Shown here one piece after another: positions 22,441-33,442 of a DNA stretch of 64,000 nt. The translations under genes were made by a program, and so were the position numbers. The stretch's first letter is position 1, and each line of letters begins with the position of its first letter. Source of the DNA: Budorcas taxicolor (lineage: Eukaryota; Chordata; Mammalia; Artiodactyla; Bovidae); NCBI RefSeq assembly GCF_023091745.1, contig NC_068912.1, positions 71,597,067 to 71,661,066 of the forward strand. The letters are read 5' to 3'. The notes under the pieces are model-generated. The model did not search any database. It worked only from the letters and a program-made list of their open reading frames with translations, and was not told the origin of the DNA.

Positions 22441-23110
22441 GATGACTCAGAAGACCAAGTTTATTTCCAATCCCTAACCCAGACTATCTGGAGCTAGTTA
22501 AATTTATGAGGTTAAGGGCAGAGTCCTCCATTCTGCCACTTTAATCCAAGACATCTAACCCCAACTCAAACATTTAGGATTCAATGGCAAAGTTAGAGGG
22601 AAGAGTCATACAAAGTCATTCAAATTTCTGACACCAACTGCAAGTCTGAGGGTTTCTCAAAACAACCCTTAGGTTTAATAATTCAATAGAAAATGTTTAC
22701 AGGACTTCCTGAAACCTGTTATATTCATGGTTATAATTTTTACTGAAGAGGATACAGAAAGCCAGCCAGAGGAAGAGACAAACAAGGTGGAATCTAAGAG
22801 CATTCCAACTGAAAGGCTTCTATTGTCCTCAGGTTGGGTTACCCTACCAGCATCAGTGTATGATAATACACGCAGTGTTGTCAATGCTGGAGGCTTACCC
22901 AAGCTTTAGTGACCAGAGTTTTTATTGAAACTTTATATATGATTGACTGGCATGATTGGTTGATCGACTGCCCATGTTGAACTTAAAAACATGTGTGGTT
23001 TTTAAATCGGACTCAGTCTCTGAGTTGACTGACTTTGTCTTATCCATAGCCCCCTACCTAATATTATATAGTTGAACTTAATAATCAATTCCTATCTAAT
23101 ATGATAGGAT
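22440..23110 (-). repeat. LTR-like ancient repeat
   Basis: On the minus strand an AATAAA lies at 22921-22926, within an LTR-like context (caataaaaactctgg). The block containing aggacttcctgaaacctgtt and cattcaaatttctgacacca resembles an old mammalian LTR. No partner LTR or viral coding was seen. The family was not identified. Confidence 0.4.
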
Positions 23111-23142
23111 GTGGCTGTCCCCACCTGGGGACATTTCTTTAG

Positions 23143-23144
<2 letters not shown>

Positions 23145-23179
<35 letters not shown>
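23145..23179. repeat. Poly(A) tract
   Basis: About 34 A in a row directly before the BovB fragment that begins at 23180. Confidence 0.9.
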
Positions 23180-23181
<2 letters not shown>

Positions 23182-23868
23182 CTTAAAGAGATGAGAATAC
23201 CAAAACACCTAACCTGCCTCCTGAGAAACATGTATGTAGGTCAAGAAGCAACAGTTAGGACTGGCCGTGGAACAACAAACTGGTTTAAAATTGGGAAAGG
23301 AGTATGTCAAGATTGTATATTGTCACCCTGCTTATTTAACTTATATGCACAGTACACATCATGCAAAATGCCAGGCTAGATGAATTATAAACTGAAAACA
23401 GGACTGCTGGGAGAAATATCAATAACCTCAGATATGTAGATGACACCACTCTAATGGCAGAAAGTGAAGAGGAACTAAAGAGCCTCTTGATGAAGGAAGA
23501 ATGAAGGAAACCTCTTGATGATGAAAGAAGAGAATAAAAAAGCTGGCTTAAAACTCAACATTCAGAAAACTAAGATTGTGGAGTCTGGTCGGATCACTTC
23601 ATGGCAAATAGATGGGGAAGCAATGGAAACAGTGATAGACTTTATTTTCTTGGGCTTCAAAATCGTTGCAGATGGTGACTACAGCCAGGAAATTAAATGA
23701 CGCTTGCTCCTTGGAAGAAAACCCATGACAAAATTAGACAGCATATTAAAAAAGCAGACACACCACTTTGCCAACAAAGATCCATATACTCAAAGCTATG
23801 GTTTTTTCAGTAGTCATATATGGATATGAGGGTTGGACCAGGAGGAGATCAAATCAGTCAATCCTTGG
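23180..23868 (+). mobile_element. BovB RT fragment, plus strand
   Basis: It starts inside the reverse transcriptase (MRIPKHLTCLLRNMYVGQEA) and continues through CILSPCLFNLYAQY and a YVDD catalytic box near 23433-23444. It then jumps from the ggttggacc region to aggagatcaaatcagtcaat, skipping about 100 bp. The 3' end is missing because the minus-strand BovB starts there. Confidence 0.88.
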
Positions 23869-25050
23869 TGTTCAGTCACTCAGTTTACTCAGTCATGTCT
23901 GACTCTTTATGACCCCGCATGGACTGCAGCACTCCAGGCTTCCCTGTCCTTCGCTATTTCTCAGAGTTTGTTCAAACTTATGTCCATTGAGATGATGATG
24001 CCGTCCACCTATCTCATCCTCTGTCACCCCCTAATCCTCTTGCTCTCAATCTTTGCCAGTATCAAGGTCTTTTCCAATGAATCGGCTCTTCACATCAGGT
24101 GGACAGAGTATTAGAGCTTCAGCTTCAGCATCAATCCTTCCAACAAATATTCAGTATTGATTTCCTTTAGGGTTGAATGATTTGATCTCATTGCAGTCCA
24201 GGGGAATCTAAGAATTTTCTCCAGCAACACAGTTCAAAACCTTCATTTCTTCAGCATTCAGCCTTCTTCATGGTCCAACTCCTACATCTGTACTTGACTA
24301 CTGGAAAAACCATAGCTTTGACTATACAGACCTTTGTAGACAAAGTAATGTCTCTGCTTTTTAATATGTTGTCTAGGTTTGTCATAACTTTTCTTCCAAG
24401 GAGTAAGTGTCTTTTAATTTCATGGCTGCAATCACCATCTGCAGTGATTTTGGAGCCCAAGAAAATAAAATTTGTTACTGTTTCCATTGCTTCCCCACCT
24501 ATTAGCCATGAAGTATGGGACTGGATGCCATGATCTTAGGTTTTAGAATGTTGAGTTTTAAGCTAGCATTTTCACTCTCTTCTTTCACCTTCAAGAGGCT
24601 CTTTAGTTCTTCTTTGCTTTCTGCCATAAGGGCAGTGTCATGTACATATCTGAAGTTATTGATATTTCTCCCAGCAATCTTGATTCCAGCTTGAGCTTCT
24701 CCCAGTCCAGCACTTCTCATGATGTACTGTGCATATAAGTTAACTAAGCAAGGTTACAATATACAGCCTTGGTGTACTTCTTTATCAATTTTGAACCAGT
24801 CTATTGTTCCATGCCCAATTGCAGCTGTTGCTTCTTGACTTGCATACAGGTTTCTCAGGAGTCAGGTAAGGTGATCTGTTATCCCTCTCTTTAAGAAGAT
24901 CCCACAGTTTGTTGTGATCCACACAGTCAAAAGCTTTAGCATAGTCAATGAAGCAGAAACAGATGTTTTTTTTATGGAATTTCCTTGCTTTTTTATGATC
25001 CAATGGATGTTGGGAATTTGATCTCTGATTCCTCTGACTTTTCTAAACTA
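23869..25050 (-). mobile_element. BovB 3' third, minus strand
   Basis: An antisense copy running from the 3' end (gttcagtcactcagtttact) to the middle of the RT (frames 24785-25003 and 24502-24720). Its catalytic box reads YVHD rather than YADD. It lies tail to tail with the plus-strand fragment at 23180 and covers the same part of the ORF, so it is a second element and not a simple 5' inversion of the first. Confidence 0.9.
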
Positions 25051-25517
25051 TTGGTGGTACTCAACTTTCTTCTCAGTTACCCACACACAGTGTTTCTCAC
25101 TTTAAGACCATTAACTGTCAAGAATCATCTCCTTTCAAAGAAGAAAAAGGAAAAAGAGGGAGAAAGGGAAGGTGGAAGGAAACTAAATTTATTCATGTCA
25201 TTTACTTTTTTTTTCTGTTTAAAAACTTTGCTTTTTTGCTGATTTTCATCTCTTTTGTGGTATATAAAGTCCTCTAAAATCTATCTAACTTACTGTTCCA
25301 CTTCCTGACATTCACCTAAGAGCCCATAGTCCATGCCTTATTCTTCACTGATGGCCACTGTTTTCTGATTATTCTTTCACTTTTTTGACTTAGTCTTTTG
25401 GTGTTGCTTAGTCCTATAATATCCTCAGACCTTCTTTGTCTGGAAAGCTCTCATTAAGTTTTCAACCTCCAATATTTGAACTGTCTATAGTAAAGATAGT
25501 GTATTAGTAAGAGTGGA
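25051..25517. other. No recognised feature
   Basis: Includes a purine-rich run at about 25138-25180 (gaagaaaaaggaaaaagagg). Otherwise unremarkable. Confidence 0.4.
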
Positions 25518-25547
25518 CCAATTGTTATAATTGCTTTTTTCTTTGTT

Positions 25548-25727
25548 TTAATCACTAAGTCATGTCTGACTCTTCTGCAAACCTGTGGACTGTAGCCCAT
25601 CATGCTCCTCTGTCCCTGGGATTTCCTAGGCAAAAATACTGGAGTGGGCAGTCATTTCCCTCCCCCAGGGGATCCCACATCTCCTGCATTACTTGTGTAT
25701 TCCTTACCACTGAGCCACCATGAAAGC
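25548..25727 (-). mobile_element. Bov-tA SINE
   Basis: An antisense body (aagtcatgtctgactcttct) and head (ttaccactgagccaccatga). A 9-bp duplication, ccaattgtt, lies at 25518-25526 and 25728-25736. Confidence 0.9.
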
Positions 25728-25756
25728 CCAATTGTTGTTAAAATAATAAATAGCCC

Positions 25757-25990
25757 CCCAGTAGTTTGGCCACCTGATGCAAAGGGCCAGCTCTTTGATA
25801 AATATCCTGATGGTGAGAAAGACTGAGGGCAGGAGGAGAAGAGAGCGAAAGAGGGTGAAACCGTTTGATGGCATCACTGATTCAATAGACATGAGTTTGA
25901 GGAGGGGATAGTGAAGGACAAGGAAGCCTGGTGTGCTGCAGTCCATGGGGTTACAAAGAGTCCCACATGACTTAGCAATGGAACAACAAC
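25757..25990 (+). mobile_element. BovB 3'-terminal fragment
   Basis: ggccacctgatgcaaagggc through ggcatcactgattcaataga to the tail at about 25990. Diverged and 5'-truncated. Confidence 0.85.
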
Positions 25991-26454
25991 ATACTCAATG
26001 ATTAAATATAATGCAAAAGATATATTTTGCCTTATTGAGTATTTGGCCGCCTGCCTTCCACACAGTAATTTAGGGACTCAAACTTCTTTTAGCTCAACAA
26101 TGTGATTTTAATGTAGACTTCAGAATCCTCCACTGGATCTGCTATATTCAATCATGTGTTGAAAGAATGAAGATCTTTAGAGAGATTTTTAAAGGCCAGT
26201 TCCTGGAAATGATATATGTCATTTCTGCTTCTACTAGTGAGATGTAGTCACATGGGGTCATCTAGAGGCAAAGGCCCAGGAAAGGCAGCCTAGCAGGAAG
26301 ATTCAATGGATAAACTGCAGAAAAACTGGTAAACACCTAGAAAACTTCAGCCAAAACAGTTTATATTTTACCACCTCACTGTTTCCTTCAAATGCCTCTC
26401 AGATAGAAATATTTTTTCTCTCCTTGATGATGGCACAATGTTTGTCGCTGTACT

Positions 26455-26630
26455 GCCATATGCCACATGGACTGCAATTTATTTATTTTCATATTTACTT
26501 CCTTTTGAGTACTATGAGCTCTTAGAGAAAAGAGACTGTTTCATTTATCTTTTTATCTCCAGCACTTATCATTCTGACATGTAGTAGGTGTATGATAAAT
26601 ATTTGTGCTTTATATAATTAATGAAAGTCA
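26455..26630 (+). repeat. L2 LINE 3' fragment
   Basis: The order agactgtttcatttatcttt, atctccagcacttatcattc, then tagtaggtgtatgataaata follows the 3' end of L2. Confidence 0.6.
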
Positions 26631-26747
26631 TTCAAATATATCAAATTATAGGAAATTTGTCTGGCTAACTTTAGAATCATTAAACAAAATGTGAAACAAG
26701 CTTTGTGACTTAGAATTTTAGAAATAGGGGAGGCTCTGCTATCAAAG

Positions 26748-26953
26748 TGTTCCCCTGGTAGCTCAGTGGTGAAGAATCTGTCTGCCAATGCAGGTTTGAT
26801 CCCTGGGTTGGGAAGATCTCCTGGAGAAGGAAATGGCAATCCATTCCAGTATTCTTGCCTGGAAAATTGCATGGACAGAGGAGCCTGGCAGGCTATAGTC
26901 CATGGAGTCACAAAAGAGTTGGAGTCAACTTATTGACCAAAGAACAAAAACCA
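26748..26953 (+). mobile_element. Bov-tA SINE
   Basis: Head gttcccctggtagctcagtg and end caaaagagttggagtcaact. A 9-bp duplication, ctatcaaag, lies at 26739-26747 and 26954-26962. Confidence 0.92.
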
Positions 26954-26962
26954 CTATCAAAG

Positions 26963-27357
26963 AAGGAGAAAGAAAGGGAGAAAAGGAAATGGTGATGATG
27001 TTAAGGGAAGTAAAATGGAATTTAAAGAATCTTTTACAAAATTTGCACTCTCATGAATACAGGGAAGAATCTAAATTTTAAAAACCAGTCAACAATAATC
27101 TTGAATGTTTGATCAGTGATCTTTTATTAGAAATCATTGGTAAGGATTATACTTTTTTATTCAGGAATTATTACTAACAATCATTTAAAAGACTTAAATA
27201 TGACCATATGCTGTTTTTAATATATAAGCTAAATGTCTACTCGTTGCTATATTATTTTATTATGGCATGTAACTATTAATGCAAATATGCATCCGTGTAA
27301 CAAATGAACATGTAATGTAGTTCAATTTTTAAAAAAAATCCTGGATACACAAGGTTT
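26963..27357. other. No recognised feature
   Basis: AT-rich, no frame or known repeat. Confidence 0.45.
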
Positions 27358-27580
27358 GGGTTTCCAAGTTGGTGCTAGTGGTAAAGAACCTGCCTATCAA
27401 TGCAGGAGATAGAAGAGATGCAGGTCCAAATCCTTGGGTTGGGAAGATCCCATGGAGAGGGAAATGGCAACCCACTCCCGTATTCTTGCTTGGAAAATCC
27501 CATGGACAGAGGAGCCTGGTGCGCTACAGTCCATGGGGTTGCAAAGAGTCAGGCACAGCTGAAGCTACCGAGCCCACAAA
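27358..27580 (+). mobile_element. Bov-tA SINE (variant head)
   Basis: The head reads gtttccaagttggtgctagt followed by ggtaaagaacctgcc, the variant with an extra agagatgcaggt block. The body ends gcaaagagtcaggcacagct. The same head variant occurs at 45909, 50676 and 51741. Confidence 0.9.
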
Positions 27581-27730
27581 GTTAGGGCAATTAATTGAAA
27601 AGAAAGAAAGGAACCAAGATAGTGACCTTGGTTTCTGGATAAGTACCTCATTATTGCCATAGGTAATTGGAATGGGGACTATGAGGGTAATTTTAGATGA
27701 ATATATACATAGCATTGTAAGTAAAAATAA

Positions 27731-28190
27731 TCTAGTATTAATTTCCTAGAGCTGCCATAACAAAGTATGACACCTTAGATGGCTAAAACAAACAAAAACT
27801 GGAAATATATTCTCTTACAATTTTGAAGGTAGAAGACTGAAATCAAGGTATGGTTATGGCCATCCTCTCTCTCTGAAGGCCTGTAGGGGAGGATGGGTCC
27901 TTGTCTCTTCTAGCTTTTGGTTGTCTTTATCAATTACTTGTGTCCCTCAGTTTGTAGAAGCATGATTCCAATCCTTGCCTCTGTTGTCATGTGACATTCT
28001 CTATGTGTGTCTGTGTCCTAATTTCCCTCTTTTTCATCAGCCACATGGAATTAAGGTCTATCCTCTGCCCTCATGTTAACTTGTTTAAATCTATGAAGAC
28101 CTTGTTTATAAATAAGATTACATTTACAGGTACTTGTTGTTAAGACTTCAATATATGTTTTTGGGGAAGACAGAATTTAACCCACAACTA
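27731..28190 (-). mobile_element. MLT1-type MaLR LTR
   Basis: The antisense landmarks of the mammalian-wide MaLR LTR are in order: tttcctagagctgccataac, acaaagtatgacaccttaga, gaaatcaaggtatggttatg, then ctatgaagaccttgtttata. About 450 bp and diverged. It is a non-autonomous ERVL-related relic with no coding capacity. Confidence 0.75.
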
Positions 28191-28273
28191 ATTTATAGGG
28201 GGAACCCAATCCAGATGCTTAGTTAATCTCTTTTATATTTTCTATGCACTCCAGTTCTAGCTTTTATTGTTGT

Positions 28274-28640
28274 TTACTGTGATTTATATAGAAAAGACAA
28301 GAACATTTTATATCTGGGGAAAAAATTGGTGTCACTTTCTTCCTTCAACTTTTTGAAGAGTATTAGCATTGCATCCTGGAAGATAACAGCAGTTTTACTT
28401 CTTCTCTTTGTGCCTAAGGAGACCAGTTGATGTTCACACACTAAAAGTTTCCAAACAAAGTTATTATTCCAAAAAGCTCTTGTGATTTCCACAGCCTCAT
28501 TGGCTACTGAGCTTTTCAAAGTCAGTCTCTTAGGCTCAATTTTAACATAGTCATTGGCCAGTTGTTGAGATTTCTCTTCTATCACTAGCCAGGTGGGCAT
28601 AATTATTAGATAACATTTTTGACCTGGAATTAAAAAAAAA
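28274..28640 (-). other. Unexplained 130-codon open frame and flank
   Basis: A minus-strand frame starts at 28666, within the edge of the ERV 3' LTR, and stays open to 28274. The translation has no motif I recognise and ends in a hydrophobic stretch. The sequence also holds AATAAA on the minus strand near 28255. It could be chance, or part of an older repeat. I assign no function. Confidence 0.3.
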
Positions 28641-28900
28641 AAAACTGCTAGATATTCCTCCAACAAAAATGTATTTATTCAAGATCAATTCCACTTTCAC
28701 AATAATGGTGAACCACAACAAGGGAAAGAGAATGCTTTTATACAGAAGAAAAGGGAACGGGGAGGGCTAGTGAACAGAGTTCACAGCTTTTGAAAGAAAG
28801 ATTGGGTTGAGGTTATTATTATTGATTAAAGTGATTTTGTTCATAAGAAAGAAATTTGGGATCTGATTTTGGCAAAAACAACTAATCCAAGAAAATCTCA
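28640..28900 (-). repeat. 3' LTR of the ERV (diverged)
   Basis: On the minus strand: aaaagctgtgaactctgttc, then gtataaaagcattc (TATA-like, near 28739), then cttgaataaatac (polyadenylation signal, near 28672) and gaggaatatctagcag. Each block has a counterpart in the same order in the LTR at 33443-33731. The right-hand boundary is uncertain. Confidence 0.6.
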
Positions 28901-29081
28901 CAGTAGATACTTAGTATGGGGAATCTTAGAGCACAATGAAATTTATCCCGATCAAGGTGTAGTGCTTGTTCCAATACTAGATGCTCTGAATACTGACTTT
29001 AGGTTTGGGCAAGCTGCAATTTTTCTTTGGTAACCTTATGTCCCTTTAAAGGACCTTATGTTCTTTAAGGCTATGGTCTTC

Positions 29082-29279
29082 CTATGAGGAGGTTTGAGAA
29101 AACCAAAGAAGCAAATTACCAATATATTGCAACAAAGTAGAACCTCTAGGGAAAGTTATATCATCCAGATCAGCCTTCAGGATTTGCAAGAAATAAGGAC
29201 TCTCAGTAAAACCCTGAGGCATTACCATCAAATTGCTTTTCTTCCCAAGTGAAGGTAAAGAGGTATTGGCTAGATTCAT
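29082..29279 (-). pseudogene. ERV reverse transcriptase remnant
   Basis: A 65-codon frame containing MPQGFTESP, the retroviral RT block before the active site, and then LLQYIGNLLL where a Y-x-D-D active-site box belongs. Both aspartates are missing, so the polymerase site is dead. A later BovB insertion begins about 75 bp beyond the right-hand end of this frame, within pol. Confidence 0.75.
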
Positions 29280-29352
29280 CAGCTGAAATTCTAAAGGATG
29301 TACTGCATGAGTATTACAGTAAAGAATTTACATCCAGTGATGTATTAGAATT

Positions 29353-29886
29353 AGGAAAACCTAGATAGTATATTCAAAAGCAGAGACATTCCTTTGCCGA
29401 CTAAGGTCCATCTACTCAAGGCTATGGTTTTTCCTGTGGTCATGTATGGATGTGAGAGTTGGACTGTGAAGAAAGCTGAGCACCGAAGAATTGATGTGTT
29501 TGAACTGTGGTGTTGGAGAAGACTCTTGAGAGTCCCTTGGACTGCAAGGAGATCCAACCAGTCCATTCTGAAGGAGATCAGCCCTGGGATTTCTTTGGAA
29601 GGAATGATGCTAAAGCGGAAACTCCAGTACTTTGGCCATCTCATGTGAAGAGTTGACTCATTGGAAAAGACTCTGATGCTGGGAGGGATTGGGGGCAGGA
29701 GGAGAAGGGGACAACCGAGGATGAGATGGCTGGATGGCATCACTGACTCGATGGACGTGAGTCTGAGTGAACTCCGGGAGTTGGTGATGGACAGGGAGGT
29801 CTCGCGTGCTGCGATTCCTGGGGTGGCAAAGAGTTGGGCACGACTTAGAGACTGAACTGAACTGAATTGAACTAAACTGAACTGAG
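29353..29886 (+). mobile_element. BovB 3' fragment inside the ERV
   Basis: It begins cctagatagtatattcaaaa and keeps the C-terminal frame from 29394 (VHLLKAMVFPVVMYGCESWT) to a stop near 29648, then a second frame to 29855. The tail is a run of TGAAC-type units at about 29848-29886. The 5' truncation point is within a few bases of that of the copy at 37664. Confidence 0.93.
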
Positions 29887-30779
29887 GGATAGCAATGCAA
29901 AGCTCTACCCTTATCCCTTAGATTCTCTTACCAGTAACAGGGGAGTGTTACAATGACCAAAACAAGGGATAATGACGCATTGAAACTTGTAATCTTCTAT
30001 TATGGGCCTTATGCTTTGAAGGGCTTCTTTACAAAGTAAGTAATCCTGGGAAGAGATTTTGAGAAGTCAGTTTGAATTTTGATGGGAGATGCAGAAGGAA
30101 TTTTATCAACATTCTCTGGAGACTTTGCAGATAAGAAAAGCAGTAGCTGATTCAATAAGGACAAATGAATCACTGTTTCTGGAATCTACTCAAACTCTGT
30201 CAGAAATGGAGCAAATGAAAGATGTCAAAGAATCATTTTATTCAGCTGATGGTTTACTTTAATGACTCTGTCAATTTCTAGAACTTCTTTCAGGAGAAGG
30301 AAATTCCAACATGATCCTTCTCTTAAGAAACCTTAGCCCAATAAAAGGATGGGGAAGGGTAGGGTGAAGATTAAGGAGAAAAGGGTATATATCTTTCATA
30401 AGACCTAAACAAAGCGGAAAAGGAAGAAACATCTTGAGGTTCATTAGCACACCCATTATTTGAACTGTTTTAACACTGTACCAAAGGTGAGGATTGTTTT
30501 ATAATATTGAGGTGAGCATCGAGTTTGTGGCTCTGGTATCACTTTGAACTGAGAGAGATTCATCCCCAATCTGGAGAAATGTGTTTTCAAGCTGATTAAG
30601 AGGAAAGATTGGGAAGATCCCCTCGCCCATAGATCCTCAGAATTCTCTTGGAGAATTGGGAGCATATTGGAAAGACTGGTTAGAGGTAACCAAAATGCTT
30701 AAATTTGTAACAGTGTCTTCTCCGGTGTTCTGGATGTTTAGAATAGCAGAAACTAGGAGGTTTTGTTTAGGAGCCTTCA

Positions 30780-31200
30780 TTTGCTGGAGTTATCAAGAAT
30801 TTTGGTAGTATTCCTTTAAGGTAACCCGTCTAGGATGTGAGAGTTGGTTTGCCAGATTAACTAAATCTGCATTGGTCATGGTTTCCCATTCCATCCTGGT
30901 CCTTATTACTAGAAGGGAAAGATCTCGGTTCAACCTATTAATATAAACAGAATTAAAAGGTATCTGGATGGAATCAACATCTGAAGGAAGACCAGAATTT
31001 TCTTTATAAACATTCTAAAGTAGATTATAAACATTGTGAAGAGGATCAGAAGAATTTGGGGTGCAAGCTTGAATTTTGTTCCAATCAACAGACTTTGGGA
31101 AAGCCCTAGGATTTGCTCAGTGAAATTGCCCAGTGATTGCTGGAGCCTGTTCATATAAACAAGTTAGCAGACTGGTCTCCCATTTGTAATTTTAAAGATT
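30780..31200 (-). pseudogene. ERV gag (capsid-like) remnant
   Basis: The minus strand here reads, across frame breaks, like a gammaretroviral capsid segment with short blocks such as KENSGLP and DLVNLANQLSH. Frames 30930-31154 and 30456-30665 are other windows on the decayed gag-pro region. Assignment is by resemblance only. Confidence 0.45.
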
Positions 31201-31549
31201 TTTTGGGATATATCCAGTAATCACTTTTTATCCATTACTGGGCCTGGCCTTTACTGACTAGCATCTGAATTTAGCTGTTGAAAGTCAAAGAAACCAGGTT
31301 GACAAGTTTGAGTGACCAGATTAAATTCCTCAAAAATCTCTAAGGATCTTTGGTTACTTTGGGAAAATCTTTAACTGAAAAAAATAAAAACAAACAAATA
31401 CAACTTGTCCTGTACTTCCCCTTTGATCCAGGGAATATAAGAATTAAGTTTAGACTCTGGATCCTCAGACGAATTAATTTTAGAGATAGGTTCTGAGAAA
31501 ACTACAGAGTGCAGAGAGTTTCAGAGGTAAGGGCAAGTTTAGCTAGAGA

Positions 31550-31550
<1 letters not shown>

Positions 31551-31597
<47 letters not shown>
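31551..31597. repeat. (GT)n microsatellite
   Basis: About 23 TG/GT units, continuous with the 3' end of the antisense SINE that follows, so probably grown from its CA-rich tail. Confidence 0.95.
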
Positions 31598-31599
<2 letters not shown>

Positions 31600-31803
31600 C
31601 AGTCGTGTCTGGCTATTTGTGTATCCTCCCTGGCCCCGCTGGACTGTAGCCCATCAGGCTTCTCTGTCCATGGGATTTCCCAGGCAAGAATACTGGAGTA
31701 GGTTGCCATTTTCTTCTCCAGGGGATCTTCCCAACCCAGGGATAGAGCCTGCATCTCCTGCATTGCAGCTGGATTCTTTTTTGTTGAGCCATGTGAGACT
31801 CCC
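31598..31803 (-). mobile_element. Bov-tA SINE
   Basis: From ctcagtcgtgtctggctatt to the head ttgttgagccatgtgagact, antisense. Inserted in the ERV interior. Confidence 0.9.
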
Positions 31804-31821
31804 AGCAAGAGCTTTAGTATG

Positions 31822-32003
31822 AAAGTGAAAATAAAAGTTGTTCAATCCTGTCTGATTCTTTACGACCCCAAGGAATTCTCCAGGCTGGAATACTGGAGTG
31901 GGTAGCCATTCCCTTCTCCAGGGGATCTTCCCAACCTAGGAATCGAACCCTGGTCTCCAGCATTACAGCTGGATTCTTTATCAGATGAGCCAGCAGGGAA
32001 GTC
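31822..32003 (-). mobile_element. Bov-tA SINE
   Basis: From gttcaatcctgtctgattct to the head gatgagccagcagggaagtc. Adjacent to the previous SINE and in the same orientation. Confidence 0.9.
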
Positions 32004-32471
32004 CAAGAATTAGTCTGGGAGAAATCAAGGTTTAGAGGTAGTTGGTATAGAGGGGAAGAAGAAAGATTATGTCTGAGGTGGAGTTTGATATTGAGATTCC
32101 AAGGAGAGAGACACCATGGCATCAGAGGTGGAACTTGAGACAAAAAAGTCAAGGACATTAGATTGAGGCTTCAGGAGCCATTTTACCTTTCTTTCATTTT
32201 TTATTCATCTCAGTTAATCTTAAAATCTTATTTTGCAAAGAGGTGATTTTAGACTCCTGATAACCCTGGCAAGTCTCAAAATACCAATCAGAGTAAGCAT
32301 TCCTCTCAGTCCTAGAACTTTTTGAGCTATTATAGTCCAATTCATTTTTATGGAAATTAAGTCTGGAGGTTTCAGAATTTTCCCATAATGGCCATGGCTA
32401 TTCTAAATTGGCTTTGGTAAGGGCAGTCCACTTAAGTTAGAAATCCACACGAGGAAGGACTGACGTTTTTA

Positions 32472-32711
32472 CTTATTTATTTGACTGCATCGGGTCATAG
32501 TAGCAGCACTCAGAATCTTCAGCCACAGGATGTGGGATCTATTTCTTCTTCTTGTTTTTTTTTTTTTTAGTTGCTGCATGTCAATTCTTTGTTATGGCAT
32601 GCAAACTCTTAGTTGTACCATGTGGGATATATTTCTCCAACAAGGGACTGAACCCTGGCCCCCTGCATTGGGAGCACAGAGTCTTAGCTACTGGACTCCC
32701 AGGGAAGTCCC
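32472..32711 (-). mobile_element. CHR-type SINE
   Basis: The antisense head is at the right (ggactcccagggaagtccca), with gggactgaaccctggccccc inside and an AT-rich tail at the left. It is bounded by a near-perfect 13-bp duplication (actgacgttttta at 32459-32471, actgaagttttta at 32715-32727). Confidence 0.88.
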
Positions 32712-32924
32712 AGAACTGAAGTTTTTAAACATCAAATGGTTGAGTGTCCCTGTTGGTTGTGCTCACTCCCTCCAGATATATAGATAAACCTTAGGAATCT
32801 CATTATTCAGAGGCTCTTTCTCTAGAGTGAAAACAAAACAAAACAAAACAAAAAACAAAACACTTTCAAACAACTCAAAAAGATTATAGCACAAACAGTT
32901 CAGTTTAAACAGCTTGCAAGCTAA

Positions 32925-33185
32925 TACCAGCCAGTTCTAAGGAGATAGCTTGGTCCTGGAGGAGCCAGGGTAAAGACTTTCTTAGCCAGTCTCCAGAGGA
33001 AAACTCCTTCCAAAGGAACAGGATAAAGTCTGAAAACTGGCACAGTTTCAGAGAAACAACCTTTGTTCCTAAAGGAATAGGTTGAAGGCTAGCCAGTTTC
33101 AGGAGAAACAGTCCTTGTCCTTAAGAGAATGAGCCAAAGCCTTCTCAGTCAGTTTCAAAGAAATAGTCTGATCTCAAAATCAACT
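32925..33185 (-). repeat. ~55-bp tandem repeat in the ERV leader
   Basis: Four to five diverged units, each opening with a form of agccagtttc and containing a aacagtccttgt / aaaggaatag block. They start near 32930, 32980, 33038, 33090 and 33148. Repeats of this kind between LTR and gag are known in some ERV1 leaders. Confidence 0.7.
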
Positions 33186-33442
33186 GAAGTGCCCAAAGAG
33201 TACTCCCATACAGAACAAGATCTTTTTACCAGAAAGATAAAATCTTTAAATTGATCTTGAATAAAGTTTGGAGAGCTTCAGACACAAAGGGGATTTGGGC
33301 TCAGATCCAGGAGCAAGTTGTATCTTTTGACTTCAGGGTTGGTGAATGACAGTGAAGTCCATTGCTGGAATCAGATTCATTTGCTCATCAGCCCTGGGAC
33401 CATCAGAGGTTTTCTGTGGCCCCTGTTAGTGCCACTAAATTG

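Noticed and set aside
22675..22909. Overlapping short frames on both strands
   Set aside because: They lie in LTR-like sequence and have no protein motif.
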